Below are positions 55,154 through 64,000 of a stretch of DNA of 64,000 bases, in pieces. Where the stretch lies: contig JANBPT010000143.1 of assembly GCA_027575765.1 (NCBI GenBank), forward strand, positions 1 to 64,000, written 5' to 3'. This DNA comes from Tieghemiomyces parasiticus. Its lineage: Eukaryota > Kickxellomycota > Dimargaritomycetes > Dimargaritales > Dimargaritaceae. Numbering within the stretch: the stretch's first letter is position 1; every line of letters starts with the position of its first letter. The notes under the pieces were generated by a model. The model saw only the letters and a program-made list of their open reading frames with translations, had not been told where the DNA came from and searched no databases. The position numbers were made by a program, and so were the translations under genes.

Positions 55154-56156
55154 ATGTTGCTCCCTGCACGCCACGGCTACCAACGGGTGCCCGCCCTGGC
55201 CTCCTGGCTAAGGGCTGGTGCGGCCCCCTCTATCCAGCTTATTCCCACCGTTGCTTTCCGCCGGACCACCCGGGCTCCGTACAGTGCGGCTCCCGAGAAC
55301 CACTTTGATACATTTAAGCTTAACCAGAAGCTCCAGGATAGGGGCTTCAGCCCGGAACAGTCCGAGGCCGTCATGGGCTGCCTACAGGATGTTATTAAGG
55401 ACAGGTACGTTAGCTAGGCAAGGTTTGGGCATTACCTAGGCAGAGCAAGTCATGATTTATGTGCGACGTGTTTCTGACTATGCTGTAGGCCAGGGTTTCC
55501 GCCTAACTGTAACCTCTGCCGACTTTCTTGTCACCCACCCCCCTCCCCGTCTATTTAACCGCCGTCCGCAGCATCCTCAATTTCAAAAAGGAGATGGTGA
55601 CCAAATCGGATCAAGAAAAGGTAAGGAGGTCTGTCCAAGCTTAAATATGGCAGCGTTATATCAAGGCGGCCCAGCCGCCGAAGGAATAATCGTACCAACT
55701 TGTGACGAGTCTGGCTAACTTACTTACCTCCCCTCCCCCTGGCACCTGCCTTCCCCGCGCACATCTTCCCTTCAGAACGTCTACATGTACAAGGTCGACT
55801 TTGCCCAGCTCAAATCGGAGATCCAGATGCTCGAGAAGAACGACTACACCATGATGAAATCGGATATTACTAAACTCGTGGCGGAGGTAGAGAAACTCAA
55901 GCAGAAACTCAAGGAGGAAATTACGCGGTCGCAGGCGGGGGTGCGGCTCGACATGAACCTCGAGAAGGGCCGAATCCGTGATGAGTCTGGCACCCAGATG
56001 CTGCGGGTCAAAGAGGCCAACACCAAGATCGAGGGTGAGATCGCCAACCTCCGCACCCAGATGGAAACCATCAAGTTCCAGATCCTCCAGTACATGATTG
56101 GTACTATCACTGGTACCGGCGCCCTAATCCTGGCCTACATGCGCATGTTCCGCTAA
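55154..56156 (+). CDS. FMP32/CCDC90 (DUF1640) family mitochondrial coiled-coil protein, join(55154..55404,55572..55620,55776..56156), 226 aa
   Basis: The family comprises inner mitochondrial membrane proteins (yeast FMP32, human CCDC90B and MCUR1), linked to cytochrome oxidase assembly or calcium uniporter regulation. An Arg-rich presequence (about 1-45) precedes the head domain FDTFKLNQKLQDRGFSPEQSEAVMGCL. A tiny 49 nt exon (SILNFKKEMVTKSDQEK) joins in phases 2 and 0 through good signals (ACAG|GTACGT...CGCAG|C; AAAAG|GTAAGG...TTCAG|AAC). Then comes the hallmark YKVDFAQLKSEIQMLEKND and a long coiled coil with RLDMNLEKGRIRDE. One C-terminal membrane helix (QYMIGTITGTGALILAYM) ends in RMFR. The length is typical. 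Which family member's role it plays cannot be told. Confidence 0.92.
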
Positions 56157-56736
56157 GCAAAGGCCGCCCTCACGCCGTTAGACCCCTCAGCCGACCATTG
56201 TTTTATCTCCCAAAACTAATCAGAATGAGATCAGGCCGATATCAAGTCCTCACTGTTAAAATGTTGCAAAGCTTAACAATGCAAGTAGGTCTTTTTTATC
56301 TGACCCCTATTAATTGATGCTCATCGGTCTCCATGCCACCATCAGCCCTGTGGCGGGTCACATGGGGCTGCTGTACGTAAACTGCCAGCCCTTGACCGGA
56401 GAGTACCTAGCCGCGTCTCTAAGACGGAAGCGAATGCCCAGGGCGGAGAGAGCGGGGCAGGCCATTTGAGACTTAAATATCATCCAATGCATAGTGCACG
56501 GGCCGATATAGTGGTAAGCTATTTATATAATAATATTGTAAAGACTGAAGTCCTTGGGTAGACTAAAAAGCCGTCTAGAAGGTGTAGATGAGCTAAAACT
56601 AAAAGTTAGGGGGGGGGGTAACGTCCATGTTCGTTGTGAAAGTAAAAGTATGAGAAAAAAAGTGAGGCCAAAAAGATATAAATAAAGTGTGCGCGGAGAG
56701 GTCGGTGAGAAGCCAACCGGTAATGTGAGACCACGA
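56157..56736. other. Convergent intergenic spacer
   Basis: AT-rich, with ATTTATATAATAATATTG near 56520 and AATAAAG near 56690 (within the minus gene's 3' side). No gene was seen. Confidence 0.45.
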
Positions 56737-57972
56737 CTACCAGTTGCTCCCTAGGAACCCCAGCATGACCAGGGCGGCGCCCACCCAGTAAATAGGGGTC
56801 GTGACGAGACCCTTGAGGAAGATGTCGCCTAGAAGGGCCAGTGGATTGGTCAAGGAGATACCCAAAGTAACGACCAGGGGCGAGGTCATGAGGACGGCTA
56901 GCAGCCATAGGTACTCTGACAAGAACGAACCCACCAGGGCGTTAAGGGCGATCATGCCCCAGACGATGGCGGTGGGGGGCAGAGCAAAGGTCTCCACACC
57001 CGTATAGTGGAAGAGAAAAAAGAGCGGCCAAAGTAGAAAAGTGTTAAACAGGCCCACGAAGCCAAGGAAAGTGGGCATATGGATTCGGTCCTCGTTGTCG
57101 ATCTTGAGCTTGATTAGGATGGTGTAGCAGCCATAGAAAAATGCGCTGGCCACAGCGAGGACGTCACCAACCAGGTGATTACGTGAGTCGGGACCGTCAG
57201 TGGGGGCCTGGACTCCGGTAGTGACGAGGTACACCCCGCCGATGCTGGCAGCCACGGACGCCACGCGCAGCCAGGTGAGCCGTTCGACGCGGAACAGGAC
57301 GCCCAGAATGAGGGTGAAAAGACCCGAAGTGGAACACAAGATAGTGGCGTTGGATACGGTGGTGTGGGCCAGGGCCGTATTGGACGAGCAGTTGGCGGCG
57401 AACCACAGCAGACAGAAGGTAAAACTCAGTTTGGCCGTCTCGCGCGTGGTCAGCTTGTCCAGAGGAGCTTCCTGCACCACAACCTCGTCGGTCGTGGGCG
57501 ACGGCGCACGGGCCCCCTCGTCACCAAACGAAGTGTCCGATTCGAGGCCCTGCTTGTCCTGCGGAGACGGGCAGGTGTCACTGGAGGCCTTCAAGGGCGA
57601 ACGAGACGTCGGAATGTCCGCGGCAGCAGCGACGGTGAGCTCTACCGCGCTAGCGGGGCGCTTTGGCCTCAGGGCGCGGAAGGCAGTCCCGATCAAATAA
57701 AACGTGAATGACGCGGTGTTGAGGTAAGTGACGAAAATGGGCTTGTCGTAACTGCTTTCGTTAAACATGAAGCTCATGAGGAAAGACGAGCCGACCCAGA
57801 TGAATACCACGCCGAGTAGAAACACGATGCCGAGGGCATAACGCCCGCGGCCCTTTTTGATGCTGGCACGCAGGCGGGCGGTGAGGCGGGCACTGTGTGA
57901 ACTGGGCTCCACCGCGGCTGCATACGGCGGCGGCGGCGACTGGGTTGCCAGGGCGGCATACGACGGGGGCAT
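56737..57972 (-). CDS. SLC35F5/THI74-type drug-metabolite transporter (EamA fold), 411 aa
   Basis: About ten membrane helices. The first is ALGIVFLLGVVFIWVGSSFL, followed by FMFNESSYDKPIFVTYLNTA, which is the conserved N-terminal block of SLC35F5-like proteins of the vacuole or lysosome membrane. A disordered Ser/Pro-rich loop (about 110-170) precedes ETAKLSFTFCLLWFAANCSS and NTALAHTTVSNATILCSTSG, the EamA repeat. The second repeat has GDVLAVASAFFYGCYTILIK and ALVGSFLSEYLWLLAVLMTS. It ends IYWVGAALVMLGFLGSNW. The ATG at 57972 was chosen because it starts a soluble N-tail before TM1. The open frame continues upstream to 58260, and a longer N-terminus from another ATG is possible. The substrate of this family is unsettled. 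Confidence 0.88.
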   Translation of the reverse strand: MPPSYAALATQSPPPPYAAAVEPSSHSARLTARLRASIKKGRGRYALGIVFLLGVVFIWVGSSFLMSFMFNESSYDKPIFVTYLNTASFTFYLIGTAFRALRPKRPASAVELTVAAAADIPTSRSPLKASSDTCPSPQDKQGLESDTSFGDEGARAPSPTTDEVVVQEAPLDKLTTRETAKLSFTFCLLWFAANCSSNTALAHTTVSNATILCSTSGLFTLILGVLFRVERLTWLRVASVAASIGGVYLVTTGVQAPTDGPDSRNHLVGDVLAVASAFFYGCYTILIKLKIDNEDRIHMPTFLGFVGLFNTFLLWPLFFLFHYTGVETFALPPTAIVWGMIALNALVGSFLSEYLWLLAVLMTSPLVVTLGISLTNPLALLGDIFLKGLVTTPIYWVGAALVMLGFLGSNW

Positions 57973-59959
57973 TGCCGTGTGACAAGGAGTGGGGCCAATA
58001 ATAATAAAAATGGTGAGAACGGGCAGTAAACTCGGGCGGGCTAAGCAAACACTAGCCAGGACGGGCAGCAGGAAGGGCCAGTGGCGGCGGGCCAAATGAG
58101 GCATCCGCAAGGACAGAACGGTTGAACATGAGCAGGGGCCCATGCAAGAGAAGGGGAGAAGGGATGGACAAGTGGAATGGGCTCCGTACGGCGCACCTGA
58201 AGGAGGCGCGGAGGACCTACAGCACATTGAAGGCGGCCCTGCCCGTCCCCTTCGTTTCAAGTGGCCGGGTGACTCTCAAACGACCTGCTGCACAGGACTC
58301 GCCAGCTCTCCTGCGATGGCGCCATCAGCGGCCTATATGGCAGTAGCCCCTTACCTGTACTTTTTCCATAACAGGCGATAATCGGCGGGCGGAATGGCGT
58401 GAAGGGAAAGGGCGCACCCACTCGAATTTCAACCGCGGGCAGGGGGCGCGGCGGGAGAAACGGGCTGAAAAAAATAAACCACTGCAGTTCCGGGGAAATG
58501 TCCGATACGCCGGCGGATCGGGCCAGTGGTCGGGGAGCCACGGCGGATGCGTGTGTGCAGAGAGGGCGGTGGGGTAAAGAACGGGTATTTAGTAACCGAG
58601 GACTGGGGCCATCTAGAGATGGCGCGGTAGAAGCAACTAAAAATACTGCTAAGTGCAAAGTGAAAAATGGGGGTCCATTTTTACCCGCATTGCTTCCTGC
58701 GGACACAGTGGCTTAAATAGTCGTCGGCTTTGTTTTCTATATTTGGCCTCGCCTGGCTGGACGGCACCTTAGCCCTACGTTCTTCCCCGACGTGCCCCTC
58801 GATTGGCTGACGCGAATATTCTCAACCCCCCCGCGCTGCCGAGGCAGAGACTGAGCACCATCGTTGCAAGGGGGAGCCGAGCGAAGGGACAGCTGAACAC
58901 CCTCGCGGAGCTGCCATGGGGATACGCAAACACGCCGCTGCGGGACGAAGGCGTCGCTCATAGTTAGGCGTACAAGGGTCGCACCGTTGGGATGCTGGCG
59001 ACTAGATATCGCCATCTCCATGCCATCCCAGCCAATGGATAGCCTGCTGAATCCGACCGAGGACAAGCTCCCTCCGCCCTCCCCCAACGCGACCCCCACC
59101 CCTACCAACTTCCTTGCTGAGTTAGAGCGTACAAGAGGGTAGAGTCAAAGGATCAAGTGCTCTGCGACCTCCTCTCCCCCCCTTGATGCCAACGCCAATA
59201 AAAGCGGGCCCACTCACCGTGGTAGGCGCAGAAGGCAATCCGGCCGTTGCATACCATGCTGTGTTCAGAAGACTTATCCCCACTTCTTCACACGTGAGCC
59301 GATCGCAGCGGCGGTCACGGGACCTGTCAGTCGGTGTCCAGCACAAGGCCGTGCATCAGCGCCGCCAACTACGGAGCAATAGTAGTACTAGCACTTTAGG
59401 TGAGATGATTCAGCCGTCGTTGAGTAGGGAGGCGTAGCTGTGATAGTGGGGAGGTGTCTACTTGTCGTCCTAATGCGGTGACCCATTAAGCGTCACAGGG
59501 CTGTGCCTGGGAAAACCGCTAATGCGGTGGCTCCAGGACGACTTGAGTCGCGTCGGCCAGATATCTGGCCCGCCAAGTGTCCAAGTAAACCCCGGCATCA
59601 TAGAAGGAATAATATCCATCGTTTCAACAAAAATAGATCTGATACTTCCGGTTACCTAATCATTCAGATCCGGGTCTATCAGCTGAACATGACGTGCTGA
59701 TCTAGTCCTCGGCTGCACTTTTCAGCCTTCCTGTAGTCTAGTTACACATCGAAATGGTGCACCGATCCTATATGAACATCTTAGGGTATTGTATGGGGCG
59801 AATTGCAACAGGTTGAAATTCCCAAAACGCGTTTATCAGCCTTTCTAGCCAGGATTTTAAAGGCAGAAAGTCTAGCTGCGACTATAAAGGACGCAACTGT
59901 TCGACAAGAAGGTAGGACAGCATAAAAGTGGATTCAAATTCTGAATCGAAGAAAAAGAT
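57973..59959. other. Intergenic between the transporter gene and the tRNA gene
   Basis: Short frames on both strands without features. CpG is normal until the tRNA. It marks the right end of the gene island. Confidence 0.4.
59949..59957 (-). terminator. Pol III terminator of tRNA-Ser
   Basis: Just past the tRNA 3' end, the minus strand reads ATCTTTTTCTT. A run of five T is the standard RNA polymerase III stop. Confidence 0.75.
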
Positions 59960-60041
59960 CGTCAGCAGCAGGATTTGAACCTGCGCGGGCGAAGCCCATA
60001 TGATTTCGAGTCATACCCATTAACCACTCTGGCATACTGAC
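59960..60041 (-). tRNA. tRNA-Ser (anticodon CGA)
   Basis: On the minus strand, acceptor GTCAGTA pairs with TGCTGAC. The D-arm is CCAGAGTGGTTAATGGG. The anticodon stem-loop is TGACT-CGA-AATCA-like, with anticodon CGA. A long variable arm (TGGGCTTCGCCC) marks a class II Ser tRNA, and the T-arm is GCAGGTTCAAATCCTGC. B-box sequence GGTTCAAATCC is intact. There is no intron. A Pol III terminator follows, and a solo LTR lies 10 bp beyond the 5' end. Confidence 0.93.
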
Positions 60042-60051
60042 AGCCATTTTT

Positions 60052-60444
60052 TGTGGTGCCGACGCCCGCGGTGCCTCTTGAAGGCATCTGACGGGCATGT
60101 CAACATTGAAGACCCACAAATAATAGCCAAACCCATTGTGGGGAAGGCTAGGATTAAGGTTTAAGGTTACGCACCTTATGCAGGGGGATGTAGATCCTTT
60201 TTCCTGCCACCAGTATAAAAGCGAGCCCGCGCAGTTAGGCAAGGGCTCGCCAGCTAATTTTCCTATCTTTTACTCTGAATTCGTTTGATTAAATCGCTAT
60301 TTTTCCCTATTGTCAACAAAAACCATCCCATACTATTTACTTATAACCGTTATCGTAAACAACACTATTTTCTCCGGACGTTAGGCCCAGACCGTCGTCG
60401 CGTACGGCCTAACTGAAAACCCTCGCCCAGCGCCTAGCACCACA
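60052..60444 (+). repeat. Solo LTR, short form (393 bp), next to tRNA-Ser
   Basis: The ends are TGTGGTGC and GCACCACA, with TATAAAAG at 60214-60221. TTTT occurs on both sides (60048-60051 and 60445-60448) as a 4 bp target duplication. It is CpG-rich, very similar to 2004-2398, and so young. It is inserted 10 bp upstream of the 5' end of the tRNA gene, with the opposite orientation to it. Confidence 0.88.
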
Positions 60445-60779
60445 TTTTGATTCGGCAGCGTGCTCTTATCCGTCAAAAGTCAAGGGCAGAGGAGTGGCAG
60501 TCGGCCAACCCTTGCAGTCAGTCAGGGGAAACGGCGCAGTCGGCGCAAAAGATCAATAGTAGGTCGAGCGCAGACGGCGCTAATTTAAAGGTCAGAAAAG
60601 AGTCTAAAGTTTTTTATTCAAGGCAGTCTCAGGATATTAAATATGAAATGAATATTGGCAATGTCGCCATAATTGTCGATGACGAAGCCTCTTCCAGCCT
60701 TTATCAGGTAGTGATAAAGGCTGGCTTAATCTTTGGTATTGGAGGTGATTGAGTTGTGGACAACAATCCACAACATTTT
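60445..60779. other. Spacer between two solo LTRs
   Basis: 335 bp of non-LTR sequence with a 101-codon plus-strand frame that has no features. A short inverted repeat (CCTTTATCA...TGATAAAGG) lies at about 60698-60722. Confidence 0.4.
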
Positions 60780-61200
60780 TGTGGTGCCAACACCCGCTTT
60801 CCCACTTGAAGGCATCTGACGGGCATGTCAACATTGGGAAAGCGAAAACAATGGCCAAGCCCTTGGTGGGGAAGGCTAGGATTAAGGTTTAAGGTTACAT
60901 ACCCTATGCAGGGGGATGTAGATCCTTCCCCCGCTCACCAGTATAATAGCAAGCCCACGCAGTTAGGCAAGGGCTTGCCAGCTAATTTTTGCATTTTATT
61001 TTGATTCATTCTAGTAAAAGCTTTAATTTCTTTATTTCGTTGTCCACAAACAAACCTCAGAACGATCCTATACTATTTACTTTTTGCCACTAATGTAAAC
61101 AATCCCTCCAGTTGACACTTTCCCTCTGCCTTACCATTGGGCCCAGACCATTGTCGCGTGCAGCCTAACTGAAGACCTCCACCCAGAGCCAAGCACCACA
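60780..61200 (+). repeat. Solo LTR, short form (421 bp)
   Basis: It starts TGTGGTGCC and ends GCACCACA. TTTT flanks both sides (60776-60779 and 61201-61204). A TATA-like TATAATAG lies near 60942. It is moderately diverged from the tRNA-linked copy. Confidence 0.82.
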
Positions 61201-61419
61201 TTTTCTGAAATGTTTAATATAATAGATGATAGTACCCCAAGGCAGGGTTGATGAAAAACACTCCCCAAGCTCAGAGGTGCTGGGGCTTGGGCTATAAATA
61301 GTAATTGTGAATCCTCAATAAGACTGTAGCCTGGCTGGCTACTCCAAGGTTGGCCATTTTGCCTATTGGCCCCTCCAGGTATGAAACAAAATAAATCAAA
61401 AAGTTTGTAAGACAATAGG

Positions 61420-61617
61420 TTGCTTAGGTCATGGGATGATGGCCTGTCAGCTGATGGGAAATCTGCTGAGGTTGCATAATTGAAAAGTTATCCTTCCCAG
61501 GGCCTCAGTCCTTTACCCTGGCCTTTGTAGTTTGTCCAGTTAAGTCACCCAGACTTTCCCAAATGTTTTACTACACTAGGAATCTTGAGGAGGCCGAAAT
61601 ACTATCTTGGCTCCACA
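61420..61617. repeat. Left arm of a large inverted-repeat element
   Basis: It is the inverted copy of 62525-62720. For example GATGGGAAATCTGC here matches GCAGATTTCCCACC there, and CTAGGAATCTTGAGGAGG matches CCTCAAGATTCCTAG. The element is split at its centre by two LTRs. It shows almost no CpG. Confidence 0.7.
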
Positions 61618-61621
61618 TTTT

Positions 61622-62101
61622 TGTGAAGCCAAGTGTGGCTTCTGCCTTTTAAAGAGCTGTGATAGGCTGTGCCTACACAAGGGTTAAAGATAAAAGAAGA
61701 AAAGAGACCGGGCAACCTCTGGGAGAGGCCCGGAAGAGACAGAGGGTCAGACAGGCCCCCCACCAATTAGTGCAAATCATCTACTATAGTCATAGTATAT
61801 AAGCTGGGCCCCAAGTATGCAACACAGGGCCTGGCAGCTTATTTCCCAATTTCTGTCTCATAGTGCCATCCGTTGGCACTATCCCATTAGTAAAGTCTAT
61901 TACCAATATTCCCTTAAGCTTGCTTGTTGGTAAACATTCATAGATTTTATTTGAGGTTTTCTCCATCAATAGTTAACCTATTGAACTTTGCATTACAGAT
62001 TAGGACAGCACTGGCCCAACTGTATATTCCTGAATTCCCCACTTCATCCTGGAGGTTCTTTTGAAGGCAGGACTGGCTTCCATATACTGATCTGCTTTAC
62101 A
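61622..62101 (+). repeat. Solo LTR of a third, related family (480 bp)
   Basis: It starts TGTGAAGCC and ends TTTACA, with TTTT on both sides (61618-61621 and 62102-62105). A TATA box (AGTATATAAGC near 61795) is followed by a GCCTGGCAGCTTA-like block, which corresponds to TATAAAAGC...GCCAGCTA in the main family. Confidence 0.6.
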
Positions 62102-62105
62102 TTTT

Positions 62106-62519
62106 TGTGGTACCAACACCCAGTTTGCTTCTTGAAGGTATCTAATGGGCATGCCAATACCCAGAAGGCGTAAACAATTGCCAACCCCCTTGCAAGGGAA
62201 AGGCAGAATTATGGTTTAAGATTACGTGTGATATGCAGAGGCATATAGATCCTTCCCCCACACCCAAGTATAAAAGCAAGCCTGCACAGTTAAACAAGGG
62301 CTTGCCAGCTGCTTTTTTATTTACTCTAATATTCTATACACTTTATTTATATTTCTATTATTTACAGTAGTAGTTGGACGCCATTGCAGTTGCTTACTAT
62401 TTACATTAACCCTAGTAGTAAACAAACCATTATTGGCATTTACCCCATTTTGCCATTGGGCCCAGACCATTGTTGCATACAGCCCAACCAAAGACCGCCG
62501 CCTAGGGCCTAGCACTACA
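62106..62519 (+). repeat. Solo LTR, short form (414 bp), diverged
   Basis: It starts TGTGGTACC and ends GCACTACA, with TTTT on both sides. TATAAAAGC lies near 62270. CpG sites have decayed relative to the young copies. It is placed directly end to end with the preceding LTR. Confidence 0.78.
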
Positions 62520-62524
62520 TTTTT

Positions 62525-62720
62525 TGTGGTGCCAAGATGGTATTTTGGGCTCCTCAAGATTCCTAGTATAGTAGAACATTAAGTAAAGCCCAGCCAACTT
62601 AACCAGACTAACTACAAAGGCCAGAGTAAAGGACTGAGGCCTTGGGAATGATAACTTTTTGTTTATGCACCCTCTGCAGATTTCCCACCAGCTGATGGCC
62701 CATTGTCCCTTGCCTAGAGT
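62525..62720. repeat. Right arm of the large inverted-repeat element
   Basis: Inverted copy of 61420-61617, starting TGTGGTGCCAAGATGG. See the left arm entry. No transposase lies between the arms. Confidence 0.7.
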
Positions 62721-63744
62721 TTCTGTAATTAATGTTCAGTAGTAGGCTGGTTCACAGTTGTCTCCAATACAAATTTGCCTACATGTTTTTTTTTTTAGAA
62801 ATATTCAATCTAATGATTATACTTTTTGGTACTTTATTATATCATAATATCACCCCCTACAACTCTACCATTATAATTACTAATAGTCATTATAATAAAT
62901 AAATAGAACATGATGTTAAAAGGTGGGAAAATGGCAAAGGCATTACAGAATGTAAAGGATCAATTGTGTGGATTTAGAATAGACCTTAATCAACTAGCCA
63001 TAATGTTATTAGTATTTCTGTGATTGTGGATGCCAGCTGATGGCATGCTATTGCTATCCCAAAGGCTAACATAACTGTGGCAGGAAGAGACCTAAGAGCC
63101 AGCTTAATGAGTGGGAATTTAAGGCAATGGGAGGTTAAGATATACTTAGGGAAGATAGGTTTATTGGCTATATACAGCTAGTGGGCATGCAGGATTTGTT
63201 GGAGCTCTGGGTGATTGGTTTGGGGGTTGGCTGTGGTGACTTGGTGGGCAGCTGTGGGTCATTTAACCAGGCCAATGGATAATGCTAGGGAGGCAAGGTG
63301 TTCCTGGGAGGTGCTGTCATGACTAGCAGAGCTTTTAGTTGCTGGCTTCTGGAGGCTGACAATGGTCAACATCAGCTTAACCCAACCACATAGTAGGACA
63401 AATTATCTCAAGTTTAGAAGGATAAATGAAAATGGACAGAGTGATACGTAAACTAGGGACAGAGAATGCAAGTCCCCAATTGGCTTAGGCAAGGGCCTCA
63501 AGAAGTATCAGTTCCTGTTTAGGCAGGGTTGGCATTCCTTAGTCCTTTGAACCCTGCAGAGTAGGGCGGGAATAGTAGGCACAGTTATGAGTATTCCAGT
63601 AGCTGTCCTGTCCTGTTTGCAACTGTGGTGCCATATACAGGGGTGGTAAGGTTGTGACCAGGAGGTCAGCAATATGATTTCACTTAGTGGTGGGCACCTG
63701 TTAGCTAGATGCCTGGCCAGCACCAGGTTGGAGATCCCTTATGG
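62721..63744. other. CpG-depleted repeat debris
   Basis: AT-rich to about 62930 (T10 at 62787), then TG/CA-rich with very few CG. No gene was recognised. A minus-strand 71-codon frame (63508-63723) is not convincing. Confidence 0.45.
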
Positions 63745-63879
63745 GTGTGCTGATATTAGGCCCAAGTCTAATACCATAACCAAAAGGCTATTCTACTATC
63801 ACAGAATTTATGGTTCTGAAATAGTAGACTTGGACTTTACCCTGGGATAATCTAATGTGGTGGTTCCCAATTACCACAC
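63745..63879. mobile_element. Partial copy of the foldback element at 5263-5614
   Basis: It begins GTGTGCTGATATTAG and matches one arm of the left-edge element base for base over most of its length. It includes the roughly 20 bp (CTAATACCATAACC) missing from that element's left arm. The second arm, if present, lies past the window edge. Confidence 0.75.
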
Positions 63880-64000
63880 TTACTACCAATGGTGGGGGGC
63901 CAATCTGTTGGCTGTGGCTGGTGGTAATACCTTGGTGCTGCCAGACATGCACTAGCTGGGTTTCACCTGCATCACAGCTTTTATCAGGGCTGGCAGGATG

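Noticed and set aside
1..64000. CRISPR arrays, bacterial operons or plasmid features
   Set aside because: None seen. Genes have spliceosomal introns and eukaryotic-only families, and the repeats are LTRs and foldbacks without regular spacers.

Overview
The window comes from a eukaryotic nuclear genome, almost certainly a fungus. Protein genes are GC-rich and CpG-rich, and several are split by GT-AG introns of about 70-600 bp. The gene set (CCR4-NOT scaffold NOT1, MUS81, ELL, sphingosine-phosphate lyase, COX15, an ERV2-type sulfhydryl oxidase, an FMP32/CCDC90 protein, a snapin-like BLOC-1 subunit, a sepiapterin reductase) fits an early-diverging, non-Dikarya lineage better than a yeast or filamentous ascomycete. 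That placement is inference.

Layout. 1-5.6 kb is transposon territory: the 3' part of a Ty3/gypsy element whose reading frame is broken only by four TGA codons, then an end-to-end array of seven LTRs separated by 3-4 bp spacers, then a foldback element. 5.6-7.9 kb holds CpG-depleted repeat debris without a clear gene. 7.9-12.9 kb carries three small secreted proteins that share a C-terminal GS[V/I]GL motif followed by an aromatic tail; I do not recognise this family. 13.7-25.9 kb is a dense gene block: NOT1 (+), MUS81 (-, convergent with NOT1) and an MFS transporter (+, divergent from MUS81). 26.3-27.3 kb is a broken mariner transposase. 27.8-28.5 kb is a secreted 3D/double-psi beta-barrel protein. 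28.6-32.7 kb has no recognisable gene.

32.8-58 kb contains sphingosine-1-phosphate lyase (+), ELL (-), a 4.4 kb purine-rich gap, ERV2-like oxidase (-), snapin-like protein (-), COX15 (+), a secreted GH18-like protein (+) with an uncertain 3' end, a Sel1-repeat protein (+), sepiapterin reductase (-), an FMP32-like protein (+) and an SLC35F-type transporter (-). 59.96-60.04 kb is a tRNA-Ser(CGA) gene. A solo LTR sits 10 bp from its 5' end. From there to the right edge the DNA is again repeat-rich and CpG-poor, with the same LTR families and foldback element as the left edge.

The window therefore reads as a roughly 53 kb gene island between two repeat blocks that appear to have lost CpG by cytosine deamination. 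The conserved genes are housekeeping: mRNA turnover and elongation (NOT1, ELL), DNA repair (MUS81), mitochondria (COX15, FMP32-like), sphingolipid breakdown and ER disulfide formation. The undescribed material is the GS[V/I]GL secreted family and the LTR array. The junctions between neighbouring LTR ends look like the preferred integration target. All exon joins are read by eye from splice signals and frame.
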